DNA of 64,000 bases, taken from JAEUMD01 sp044222395. Its GTDB lineage: Bacteria > Pseudomonadota > Alphaproteobacteria > Rhizobiales > Hyphomicrobiaceae. A program made the translations under genes and the position numbers. The notes under the pieces are model-generated. The model was not told the DNA's origin. It saw only the letters and a program-made list of their open reading frames with translations, and did no database searches. The DNA lies in contig JBGANK010000009.1 of assembly GCA_044222395.1 (NCBI GenBank), positions 1 through 64,000 on the forward strand, given 5' to 3'. This document shows positions 25,703-36,537 of this stretch, one piece after another; position 1 is the first letter of the stretch; every line of letters begins with the position of its first letter.

Positions 25703-27190
25703 TCACGCGATCCGGACCTCGGTCATCATGCCGGTGGCCATGTGGTAGAGGTGATGGCAGTGCAGCAGCCATGCGCCTTTCTGTGCGGCGTCGAAGGCAA
25801 TCGTCACCGGTGCATGAGGCGGGACGATCAAGGTGTCTCGCACCGCTCCGGGGAAGCGGCGACCGCCGATGGCCACGACCTGGAAGTGGTGTCCGTGCAG
25901 ATGCATCGGATGCATCATCATCGTCGGGTTCATGAAGGTCATCTCGACGCGCTCGCCGCGCCGCACCTCGAACGGCTGGTGCTCGCCATGAACCTTGCCG
26001 TTGATGGTCCAGCGATACCCCGGCTCCTCGCCCAGCATCACCATGAACGCCTTGTCCGGCTGCCGTTGCGATAGCGGACCGGTGGCCCTGACCAGCGCCT
26101 CGAAACCCAGATCGACCATGCCCTGCGGCTTGTCCGCGGTCGCGGCAAGCTTGCTGATCGTTGCGCCCGGCGTCGACAAGACGATGCCGGTCACGAACTG
26201 CGCCGCCTCGACCTGCGCCAGGACCGGGAAAGCACCACCCTCGCGCGGAATCTCGACGATCAGGTCGATGCGTTGGCCCTGTGCCAATGGGAAGGCCGGT
26301 GCCTCCACCGGTTGGCAAGGCGTGCCGTCCACGGCAATGCAGCGTGCCGTCAGTCCTGGCGTCGAAATGAAGAATGCCGTCGCGGTACCGCCGTTGATGA
26401 TTCGCAGCCGAACGCGGCCACCCTTTTCGACAGTCACCGTCTCGGGGTCATCCAAGGTGCGATCGTTCGCCAGGAACGCGTCGTAGCGCACGTCATTGGC
26501 GTGCGTCATGCCCATCATTGGCCCGCTGCCCTGTCCGGGCATGGCGTGCATCATGCCCGGACCATGCTGCATCTGGGGCATGCTTTGCGGCGGCGGCTTC
26601 GCCTTGCTCGATGGCGCACCACCATGCCCTGCGTGGGCATCGCTGCCGCCCAGCTCGGCCAGGATCTCCTGAGGAGATCGGAAGGCGAAGTCGTGCAACA
26701 TGATGACCACGTCGTGCACGTCACCGGCATCCTTCTCGCGGGCCACCATGGGGGCGGCCAGCATCTGCTGCTCGGAAAGCGTATGCGAATGCATCCAGTG
26801 GGTGCCGGCCGTCAGCTCGAAATCGTGCACATCCGCCTGACCCGGGGAAACGGCGCCGCCGCCCGGCCGCGCCCGATCCTGTTCGAAGGGCGCCTTGATC
26901 TGCCCGTGCCAATGCATCTGCAGGGGCTCATCGGTAGCATTGAGCAGGGCTCCCGTCAGCCGGCCTCCCTCGTTCGCGAAAATGCCCTTCTTTCCGTTCC
27001 CTGCAGCTACGCTGAAGACTCTCGCGGCGCGCTTGTTGACCTCGATCGTGCGCGAGTAGACCTTCAATGCAGGCGCGGCGGCGAACGCCGGCAACATCGG
27101 CATGCCCGTCGTGACGACGCCACCGAAGGCGATACCCGATCGTATAAAGGCCCGGCGGCTCATTGCTCGGTTCATCGTTGTGGTGCTCAT
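25703..27190 (-). CDS. Periplasmic multicopper oxidase, copper resistance type
   Basis: Protein of 495 residues with a twin-arginine signal (SRRAFIRSG, residues 11-19), so it is exported folded. The copper-cluster motifs are HWHG (His93, His95), HSH (His134, His136), HPMHLHGHHFQV and HCHHLYHMATGM near the C-terminus, which together form T1 and T2/T3 centres. A Met/His-rich insert (about 180-225: PQMQHGPGMMHAMPGQG and following) resembles the cuprous-oxidase loops of CueO/PcoA. It likely oxidises toxic Cu(I) to Cu(II). ATG 27190 has AAGGAG six bases upstream; an ATG six bases earlier is less well placed. Confidence 0.93.
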   Translation of the reverse strand: MSTTTMNRAMSRRAFIRSGIAFGGVVTTGMPMLPAFAAAPALKVYSRTIEVNKRAARVFSVAAGNGKKGIFANEGGRLTGALLNATDEPLQMHWHGQIKAPFEQDRARPGGGAVSPGQADVHDFELTAGTHWMHSHTLSEQQMLAAPMVAREKDAGDVHDVVIMLHDFAFRSPQEILAELGGSDAHAGHGGAPSSKAKPPPQSMPQMQHGPGMMHAMPGQGSGPMMGMTHANDVRYDAFLANDRTLDDPETVTVEKGGRVRLRIINGGTATAFFISTPGLTARCIAVDGTPCQPVEAPAFPLAQGQRIDLIVEIPREGGAFPVLAQVEAAQFVTGIVLSTPGATISKLAATADKPQGMVDLGFEALVRATGPLSQRQPDKAFMVMLGEEPGYRWTINGKVHGEHQPFEVRRGERVEMTFMNPTMMMHPMHLHGHHFQVVAIGGRRFPGAVRDTLIVPPHAPVTIAFDAAQKGAWLLHCHHLYHMATGMMTEVRIA

Positions 27191-27213
27191 GATCATCTCC
27201 TTGGCAGGACGGC

Positions 27214-27591
27214 TTAGTACTTGGCCTGGGCCGTGGTTCCATCAGGCGCGGTGATCTGGATCGCGCCCTTTGCACCGGGATTGACAGGTGCCGGCGCGGT
27301 ACCTGTGAGCTTCGAGCCGTCGGCTGGCACGAGCTCGAAACGCTGCGACTTCCCGTCGATGACCAGGATGGCGTTGGCCTTGAAGCCGGCAGTGGGGATC
27401 GGCTTGTCATCGGCATCGCTCAAGAACACGGCGACAGCCGACGTGCCATCGACGACAAGCTCGGCGTGATACTTGCCGGCATCGACTCTCAGGCCGCCGT
27501 TCTTCCCCTTGGCCGCCTCGTGGGCGAACGCTGCAGGTGCCGCCACGAGCGCAGCGGCGAGCGACAGCAATGCAAGATGAGTCCGGTTCAT
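27214..27591 (-). CDS. Small periplasmic protein of RND module 1
   Basis: Secreted protein of 125 residues with a signal peptide ending at AFAHEAAKG. The remainder is a beta-rich domain (GGLRVDAGKYHAELVVDG, AVFLSDADDKPI). It is a diverged paralogue of the 125-residue protein at 43825-44202: same length, same position after an RND pump, same order of KHGGKV/KNGGLR, HxELV/HLELI and D-x-D-KP elements. Probably a periplasmic metal-binding accessory of the pump; the family is unnamed. It lies 25 bp after the pump gene and 24 bp before the multicopper oxidase gene. Confidence 0.75.
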   Translation of the reverse strand: MNRTHLALLSLAAALVAAPAAFAHEAAKGKNGGLRVDAGKYHAELVVDGTSAVAVFLSDADDKPIPTAGFKANAILVIDGKSQRFELVPADGSKLTGTAPAPVNPGAKGAIQITAPDGTTAQAKY

Positions 27592-27616
27592 GATCGATCT
27601 CCTGGGTTGCTTGACG

Positions 27617-30763
<3,147 letters not shown>

Positions 30764-30773
30764 GCGAGCCCCC

Positions 30774-32459
30774 TCAGCGGATCTGGTTCAGAAGCTCGGC
30801 GCCGGTCGTGACGACACGCTTGCCGGGCTCGATGCCAGCGACAATCAAGACGCGCTCTGCATCGAGCTGCTCGATGCGCACCTCGCGTGGAACGAAGCGC
30901 TCGGCGTTGCTGTGTTCGTAGACGATGCTCTGACCGTTGGCACCGCGAAGGACTGCCTCACGCGGCACTGCGATCCCCGCGCGATCCGTGGTCGTGGTCG
31001 CCAGAACCGTGAGGAACTGGCCGGCGCGCAGACCATTCGTGTCGCCGCGTATCGAGAAATGCACCGGGACGGACTGGTTGCGGTCGGCGAGCCCGGTGCC
31101 GACGTAGGCGAGCTCGATCGACTTGCCGCCTGCGAAAAGCCCCTGTGCCGAGCCGTTGGTCGACTGCGGCTCGAAGCTCAATGCCTCGACCCAGAGGCGG
31201 GCCGGATCGACGATCTGGAAGATGATCGAGTTGGGCTCGGCCATCTGGCCTGCGACGGCGTTCGAAGCGGCGATGACACCGCCGACAGGGGAGACGAGCG
31301 GTTCCGGCTCCTTGTTGGCGCGCGCCAGGTTTGTCCGCCGCTCGTGCAGGCCCTTCAATTCCAGCTCGGCGTCCTCGAGCTGACCTCTGGCGATGATCTT
31401 CTCGATGGCGCGCAGCCGCTCGACCTTGCGAGAGACGACGGAAATCTGCTGATCCAACTCGCGGGCCTGCTGCTGCTGCGTCGTCAGATCGGCGGAGCTG
31501 ATCGGCGGATGCACATAGGCCAGGACGTCGCCCGACTTGACCGAGGTGCCCAGAGGCTTGAACCCACCAGGCGGCGGCAGCAACCGGCCGCCCACTGCGG
31601 CCTGAACGAGCCCGCTGGCGTTCGGGTCGGGAATGATCCGGCCGGGCAGCTCGATGGCGCGGCGATGGGCCCGTTGCTCGGTGAAGATCGTGCGCAATCC
31701 GAGGATGCGCTGTGTCGGCTTCGGCACGAACAGCGCTCCATCCGGGAACCGCTGTGAGACATCGCGCGCCGCTATCCCGGTTGCAGACGCCCGGGGCCCA
31801 GTATCGGCCAACGCACCGGTCGGCGTTGCGAACGACAAGGCGGCCAGCAGGATCAGGCCGACGGCCGCACGCCGCCGTCGAAGTGCCAAGGCGGTTACGG
31901 CGATGCCTGTCAGGAATCCCAGTCCGAGGGTCAGCAAGAGTGACGTGCCGGGCTCTCCGACGCGCTGAGACAGATCCTTGGCAATGGCTGGATCGACGCC
32001 CCACCACGGGCGCGGCGCTGCTACCGCCTGAGGCTGCGTCGAGAGCGGGACCTTGAGTGTGGTGGTCAAGACATCGACGACACCGTTCGCCGAGATGGTG
32101 ATGGCAAGATCGTGGTTGCCGGGCTTTGACGCAAACGGAGCGGCAACGGTGTAAAGCCCCGGACCTGCCGCAACCGGCTTCAAGATCCCTCCGGGGGAAT
32201 CGATTTCGATCTCGGCGCCGTCGATCGGCTGATTGCCGCGGAACGTGTCGAGATAGATCTCGAGCTTGTTGCCGCGCGCGATGGCGACAAGCTCCAGGTC
32301 GGCCGACGACGCGTCTGCGCGTGGCGCGATTGTGCTCGACGTCGGAGGCGGTGGGGCGCCGTGGTCATGCCCCTCATGGGCGTGAGCCGACCCGGCGCCA
32401 AGGAGTATCGCCACAGACAAGAGCAGCGACATCGCGAGCTTGGTGGGCGGAAACCGCAT
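30774..32459 (-). CDS. RND efflux adaptor with fused N-terminal domain (module 1)
   Basis: Protein of 561 residues. Layout: a signal peptide (1-27), a His-rich stretch HEGHDHG (28-34), a beta domain (about 50-140), a membrane helix (about 173-193), RRRR, then a second signal-peptide-like segment (about 199-218, ending GALA), then the barrel-sandwich and beta-barrel domains of a CusB/CzcB membrane fusion protein with a coiled-coil hairpin (about 305-375). The second signal-like segment suggests fusion of two once separate exported proteins. First gene of the module-1 operon; one tandem box (32531-32547) lies about 75 bp upstream. Confidence 0.88.
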   Translation of the reverse strand: MRFPPTKLAMSLLLSVAILLGAGSAHAHEGHDHGAPPPPTSSTIAPRADASSADLELVAIARGNKLEIYLDTFRGNQPIDGAEIEIDSPGGILKPVAAGPGLYTVAAPFASKPGNHDLAITISANGVVDVLTTTLKVPLSTQPQAVAAPRPWWGVDPAIAKDLSQRVGEPGTSLLLTLGLGFLTGIAVTALALRRRRAAVGLILLAALSFATPTGALADTGPRASATGIAARDVSQRFPDGALFVPKPTQRILGLRTIFTEQRAHRRAIELPGRIIPDPNASGLVQAAVGGRLLPPPGGFKPLGTSVKSGDVLAYVHPPISSADLTTQQQQARELDQQISVVSRKVERLRAIEKIIARGQLEDAELELKGLHERRTNLARANKEPEPLVSPVGGVIAASNAVAGQMAEPNSIIFQIVDPARLWVEALSFEPQSTNGSAQGLFAGGKSIELAYVGTGLADRNQSVPVHFSIRGDTNGLRAGQFLTVLATTTTDRAGIAVPREAVLRGANGQSIVYEHSNAERFVPREVRIEQLDAERVLIVAGIEPGKRVVTTGAELLNQIR

Positions 32460-32530
32460 GAGGCCTCTCGTTCGTAACAACCGATCGAGGCCGACCCTAA
32501 CCCGCGTCGCGTGACTGCGCGTTTCGCGAC

Positions 32531-32547
32531 TGTAACAAATTGTTTCG
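32531..32547 (-). promoter_or_regulatory. Tandem box 1 (response-regulator site candidate)
   Basis: Minus strand reads CGAAACA-ATT-TGTTACA, a 10-bp-period repeat. It is upstream of the module-1 RND operon. Same pattern as 32599, 35078 and 35692. Confidence 0.55.
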
Positions 32548-32598
32548 CGCCGCCTCCGCGACGGGCAGCGACCCGGGTGATCGCAGCAAAGCGAACCG

Positions 32599-32615
32599 TG
32601 AAACAATTTGGAATG
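32599..32615 (+). promoter_or_regulatory. Tandem box 2 (response-regulator site candidate)
   Basis: TGAAACA-ATT-TGGAATG on the plus strand, about 130 bp before the small secreted protein gene at 32745. A further isolated TGAAACA half-site occurs at 32631-32637. The second half-site here is the weakest of the set. Confidence 0.5.
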
Positions 32616-32744
32616 CGGCAGAAATAACGGTGAAACAGGGCTTTGCTATTGTGACCAGGCTTCGCAGATGCTCACCGTTTCTCTTTGACGGTGTGGTGCA
32701 GTTTGCCGGAGCAGCAACAATCACGCCGCAAATGGAGGTTCATC

Positions 32745-32873
32745 ATGAGACGCATTCTCGTTGGTACCATTCTGATCCTGTCGCTCACCGGCGTCGCCAC
32801 TGCGGCGAGTGCCGATCACTGCAAAAAGTGGTCGGACTGCTACTTCGAGGATCAGACAAAGAGCGGTGGCTGA
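32745..32873 (+). CDS. 42-residue secreted protein
   Basis: Tiny gene with AATGGAGG upstream of ATG 32745. The first 23 residues form a signal peptide (MRRILVGTILILSLTGVATA), leaving about 20 residues containing ADHCKKWSDCYFEDQ with two Cys spaced for a disulfide or metal site. No family recognised. It is divergent from the module-1 efflux operon and preceded by tandem box 2, so metal-induced expression is likely. Confidence 0.65.
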   Translation: MRRILVGTILILSLTGVATAASADHCKKWSDCYFEDQTKSGG

Positions 32874-32900
32874 GGTCAAGAACGGCGTTAGGGCACCCTA

Positions 32901-32936
32901 TTCCGGCTGCATCGGCATTGCTTGATGCAGCCGGAA
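32901..32936. terminator. Stable hairpin between convergent genes
   Basis: Perfect 13-bp inverted repeat TTCCGGCTGCATC (32901-32913) and GATGCAGCCGGAA (32924-32936), with a ten-base loop. It sits between the 42-residue gene and the 3' end of the sensor kinase, so it can act as a two-way terminator, although no T-run follows on either strand. Confidence 0.6.
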
Positions 32937-32945
32937 ACCTCTTGC

Positions 32946-34256
32946 TCACATTGCGGCCGGCAGGACGACCGTCACCGAAAGACCGCCCTCATCGCGGTTG
33001 GCCAGACGCAGCTTGCCCCCGTTCGCCTCGATATTGTTCTTTGCGATGGTGAGCCCCAGCCCGACGCCGCCGGTGGTCAAGTTGCGAGACTCTTCGAGAC
33101 GCACGAAGGGCTCGAGAACCGCATCGAGCTTTTCAGGCGGAATGCCGGGGCCATCGTCGTCTATTGTCACGACGACGTCATCGCCAACGTGGCGGACCTC
33201 GACCCGAGCCCGCGTGCCGTAGCGCAAGGCATTCGAAACGAGATTGGAGAGGGCCCGCTTCATGCCGAGCATCCCGGTGTTTACGACGAGATGAGCCGGC
33301 GCCGTCAGCTCTGCGTCGCGACCCATGTCACGTGCGTCGTTGACGATCGTCTCGAGCAGCGCTACCAGGTCGACAGCGCGTCGAGGTTCATCCGGCTGGT
33401 CCCCCTTGAGGTACGAGAGCGTAGCCTCGACCATCTCTTCCATCTCGTCGATGTCGGTCGCCATGGCACGCTGTAGTGCGGGATCCGCAAGATCATCCAG
33501 TCGGAGCCGAAGCCGGGTCAGCGGCGTTCTCAAGTCGTGCGACACCGCTGCCAACGCTTGCGTCCGGCGCGTGACGAGTTCTGCAATGCGCCGTCTCATG
33601 TCGTTGAATGACCGGGCGAGGTGACGCACTTCGCGCGGGCCAGCTTCGGGGACGGAGGACGCGGCGTCATCTGGCGACAGCAGCGTGACGGCATCGGCAA
33701 TTTCCCGGATCGGACGGGTCAGCCAGCGCGCCATCAGGAGCGACATGAGCACGACCCCGAGCGCCATCAGGCTAGTCGAGAGCAGCGTGCCGTGACCGGT
33801 CCCGCGAGCGGGGCTCGCCGCGAACAGGCTCACGTTGAGCCAGCTGTCGTCGGGCAACCGAATCGAGAGCAGCGCAACGTGCGGATCGGTGCTGGTGCCG
33901 ATGACGACGTCGCCACTCGTCATGTTCTCGGCGAACCTCCTGATCTGTTCGCCGAGGCCGGTCCAGGCCTCGACGCCGGGACCGCCTGCAACGGCCCCCC
34001 TGCTCGAGTTCCAATGCGCCTCGATGGGCCCGCCGGACAAGTCGTGCGCAAGTGCCTCCCGCTGGTCGCGCGGTGCCAATGCGACGCTGCGCTGGATCGA
34101 GATGAGGCGCTCGGCAAGGCTCGCTTCATGCGCGCGCGACAATTCCTGATCCAAGGCCCTCTGGTAGGTCCAGAGACTCAACACGTGCACCAGCGTGATG
34201 CCGAGCAGCGACACCAGGATGACGCGCGCCACGATCGTATCGAGCGCGCGGATCAT
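32946..34256 (-). CDS. Sensor histidine kinase of metal-response two-component system
   Basis: Inner-membrane kinase of 436 residues. A first helix (about 8-28) and second helix (about 160-178) flank a periplasmic sensor domain of about 130 residues. Then come HAMP (about 178-230), the H-box AAVSHDLRTPLTRL with His240, and a catalytic domain with N-box NLVSNALRYG, G1 DDDGPGIP and G2 GVGLGLTIAKN. The sensor domain has few Cys/His, so the signal may be metal, envelope stress or another ligand. Its start overlaps the response-regulator stop (ATGA), so it is made with its partner. Its position amid copper genes suggests a CopS/CusS role. Confidence 0.9.
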   Translation of the reverse strand: MIRALDTIVARVILVSLLGITLVHVLSLWTYQRALDQELSRAHEASLAERLISIQRSVALAPRDQREALAHDLSGGPIEAHWNSSRGAVAGGPGVEAWTGLGEQIRRFAENMTSGDVVIGTSTDPHVALLSIRLPDDSWLNVSLFAASPARGTGHGTLLSTSLMALGVVLMSLLMARWLTRPIREIADAVTLLSPDDAASSVPEAGPREVRHLARSFNDMRRRIAELVTRRTQALAAVSHDLRTPLTRLRLRLDDLADPALQRAMATDIDEMEEMVEATLSYLKGDQPDEPRRAVDLVALLETIVNDARDMGRDAELTAPAHLVVNTGMLGMKRALSNLVSNALRYGTRARVEVRHVGDDVVVTIDDDGPGIPPEKLDAVLEPFVRLEESRNLTTGGVGLGLTIAKNNIEANGGKLRLANRDEGGLSVTVVLPAAM

Positions 34257-35014
34257 GCCCGGGTGACCGCCGGCACGAACATGTAGCCCGACCCTCGGAT
34301 GGTCTTGATCATGTTCTGGCCGTCCTCGTCCGAGCCGAGCTTCTTGCGCAGCCGGCTCACCTGGATATCGATGGCCCGGTCGAAGCCGGTCGCCATCCGG
34401 TGCTTGGCGCTGTCCATCAACTGATCGCGCGTGAGAACGCGCTGCGGCAGTTCGAGAAACGTCAGCAGCAGGTCGTACTCTCCGGTCGAAAGGTCGACGA
34501 CCACGCCGTTCGGATCATTGAGCTCCCGGCGTCGCGTATCGAGCGACCACCCCTCGAACCGCAGCAAATGACCGCCACCTTCATGTCCCGCGCCCTGTTG
34601 ATTGCGCGTGCGCCTCAGGACCGAATTGATCCGGGCCAGAAGCTCGCGAGGGTTGAAGGGCTTTGCGACGTAGTCGTCGGCACCGATCTCCAGCCCGACG
34701 ATGCGGTCCGTCTCCGTACCGCGTGCCGTAAGCATGATGATGGGGATGGAGGAGCGGGTACGAATCTCCTTGCAAAGATCGAGACCGTTGCCGCCCGGCA
34801 GCATGATGTCCAGCAGAACGAGGTCGATGGCGGCCGTCTCCAGGACCTGCCGCATCTCTCGGCCATCACGGGCCATGGTCACGCGATGCCCATGCTCGCG
34901 CAGGAATTTTCCTGCGAGCTGACGGATCTGCGCGTCGTCATCGACGATCAGGATGTGCCCGTCGCTACCTGCAGGAGAGGGCTGTGAGCTGAGTTCGGGA
35001 TCTTTGGTTGTCAT
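34253..35014 (-). CDS. OmpR-family response regulator of metal-response system
   Basis: Protein of 253 residues. The receiver domain (about 20-135) has acidic residues DDD (25-27), phosphorylated Asp69 in LLDIMLPGG, and Lys in VAKPF. A winged-helix DNA-binding domain follows (about 155-248), with DLSTGEYDLLLTFLELPQRVLTRDQL and DIQVSRLRKKLG. An N-terminal extension of about 18 residues precedes the receiver. OmpR-type regulators bind tandem repeats about 10 bp apart, which fits the box at 35078-35094 about 65 bp upstream of its own start (autoregulation) and the similar boxes nearby. First gene of the pair. Confidence 0.92.
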   Translation of the reverse strand: MTTKDPELSSQPSPAGSDGHILIVDDDAQIRQLAGKFLREHGHRVTMARDGREMRQVLETAAIDLVLLDIMLPGGNGLDLCKEIRTRSSIPIIMLTARGTETDRIVGLEIGADDYVAKPFNPRELLARINSVLRRTRNQQGAGHEGGGHLLRFEGWSLDTRRRELNDPNGVVVDLSTGEYDLLLTFLELPQRVLTRDQLMDSAKHRMATGFDRAIDIQVSRLRKKLGSDEDGQNMIKTIRGSGYMFVPAVTRA

Positions 35015-35077
35015 GGCTAGCGGTCAGTTGTGGCGCCGGAATCTTAGCGCAACATTCGTATCGCCCGGTATCGGTCC

Positions 35078-35094
35078 TGTTTCAAAGTGTTTCA
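35078..35094 (-). promoter_or_regulatory. Tandem box 3 (best copy), divergent promoter region
   Basis: Perfect tandem repeat: plus strand TGTTTCA-AAG-TGTTTCA, read on the minus strand as TGAAACA-CTT-TGAAACA. It lies between the divergent regulator gene (start 35014) and the membrane protein gene (start 35189), so one site may serve both directions. Confidence 0.65.
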
Positions 35095-35188
35095 TAACGC
35101 GGTTCCGACTTGTCCCGACGTGGCCTGCCACTCATGTTCGGCTTCGCGCCAGTGCCGCACGAAGCATAGCTCAGACAAAGGGGCCGAT

Positions 35189-35671
35189 ATGAACCTCAAG
35201 GATGGGCAATGCCCGGACTGGCCGCTTGCTCTGCGCCGGTATCTTGCTGCGTCGCTGGTTTTGCACCTCGTATGGGAGATCCTGCAACTGCCGCTTTACA
35301 CACTGTGGACCAAGGGCACGCTTCGCGAACAGGCCTTCGCCGTCGTCCATTGCACCGTGGGCGACCTGATGATCGCTGGGCTCTCCCTGCTGGTATCACT
35401 CGCGATTCTCGGTCGACCGACATGGCCGGTGGCGGGAAGCCGCCGCGTGTGGCTGCTGATCGTGCTTCTCGGCGTCGGGTACACGATCTACAGCGAATGG
35501 CTGAACGTCAGTGTTCGCAGGAGCTGGGCGTATTCGGATCTCATGCCGACGCTGCCGGTGCTGGGCACGGGGTTGGCGCCTCTGTTCCAGTGGATCATCG
35601 TGCCTACTTTGGCTCTGTGGCTCGCAGTCGGCCGCGCACCGTGGCGCGATCAGAGTGCCGCCGCGAAGTGA
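35189..35671 (+). CDS. Four-helix membrane protein of unknown function
   Basis: Protein of 160 residues with about four membrane helices (YLAASLVLHLVWEILQLPLY, VHCTVGDLMIAGLSLLVSLAIL, VWLLIVLLGVGYTIYSEW and LFQWIIVPTLALWLAVG). Conserved-looking polar residues within helices include Glu (VWEILQ), Asp (VGDLM) and Glu (YSEW). I do not recognise a named family. ATG 35189 is preceded by AAAGGGG. It is divergent from the two-component system across tandem box 3, so it probably responds to the same signal. Confidence 0.7.
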   Translation: MNLKDGQCPDWPLALRRYLAASLVLHLVWEILQLPLYTLWTKGTLREQAFAVVHCTVGDLMIAGLSLLVSLAILGRPTWPVAGSRRVWLLIVLLGVGYTIYSEWLNVSVRRSWAYSDLMPTLPVLGTGLAPLFQWIIVPTLALWLAVGRAPWRDQSAAAK

Positions 35672-35691
35672 CGATCCCGGCGAAGCTGGCC

Positions 35692-35708
35692 TGACACAAT
35701 TTGTAATA
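35692..35708 (+). promoter_or_regulatory. Tandem box 4 (response-regulator site candidate)
   Basis: TGACACA-ATT-TGTAATA, a degenerate copy with the same 17-bp layout, 200 bp before the Spy/CpxP-like gene and 20 bp after the membrane protein gene. The 240-bp gap here contains no gene. Confidence 0.5.
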
Positions 35709-35911
35709 GACGCGACACGCTGGGTTACCGGCGCGCGGCTAGAGTCCTCGGGGCCGGCTCCCTGTCACTGTAGAGGCGACTGGGAGCGGTGGGTGTGGCA
35801 CCCAGCCCTAATACAGAGGTCACAAACTACACACGTACCGTAAACCATCGGCTCGACGACGTACCAAACACAGCCCGTCGCCCCCTGCGAGACCAACCGA
35901 AGGAGATCGTG

Positions 35912-36481
35912 ATGCAAAAATTCTTCACACAATTCACCGCTGTAGCTGTCTTGGCGGGACTTCTAATCAGCGGCACCGCATTGGCGCAGCCTGCGCCTGA
36001 TCCGCATCACCCGGGTGGTGCTGCAGCCCAGGCGCAGCCGCAGGGCCCAATGCCAGGCGGCACGATGGGTCCCGGCATGATGGGCCGGATGATGGGTGGC
36101 GGGATGATGGGACCAGGCATGATGGACATGATGGCCAACTGCCCGATGATGGGCGGGGGCACGAGCCATGCCGAGGGACGGATCGCCTTCCTGAAGGCTG
36201 AGCTTGCCATCACCGAGGCCCAGAACGCGGCGTGGGAAGCCTACGCAGCACAAATCCGGAAAAACCTGACGGGCATGCAGGACATGCAGAAAACCATGAT
36301 GTCGATGATGGACGCGAAATCGCCGGTCGAGCGGCTCGACGTACGCATCGCCATGATGGAGAAGCGCACGCTGGCGCTGAAGGAGATCAAGCCGGCCCTG
36401 GCCGCGCTGTACACCGGCCTCAGCGCGGATCAGCAGAAAAAGGCCGATCAGCTCCTGACCGGCATGGGCTGCATGATGTAG
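35912..36481 (+). CDS. Met-rich Spy/CpxP-like periplasmic protein
   Basis: Protein of 189 residues. Signal peptide ends near GTALAQPAP (about 25). A Met/Gly-rich stretch (about 46-84: PMPGGTMGPGMMGRMM and following) suits Cu(I)/Ag(I) binding. The helical second half carries LTxxQ-type motifs (LTGMQ and LSADQ), the mark of the Spy/CpxP family. CpxP members bind metals or act as periplasmic chaperones. AAGGAG lies at 35900-35905. It follows tandem box 4, so induction by the two-component system is likely. It is convergent with the CusA-like pump gene. Confidence 0.87.
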   Translation: MQKFFTQFTAVAVLAGLLISGTALAQPAPDPHHPGGAAAQAQPQGPMPGGTMGPGMMGRMMGGGMMGPGMMDMMANCPMMGGGTSHAEGRIAFLKAELAITEAQNAAWEAYAAQIRKNLTGMQDMQKTMMSMMDAKSPVERLDVRIAMMEKRTLALKEIKPALAALYTGLSADQQKKADQLLTGMGCMM

Positions 36482-36537
36482 GTCGCTCGACGCGGGCCCG
36501 GCGCGGCGACGGCCGCACCGAGCTCGCCCAGATCAAT

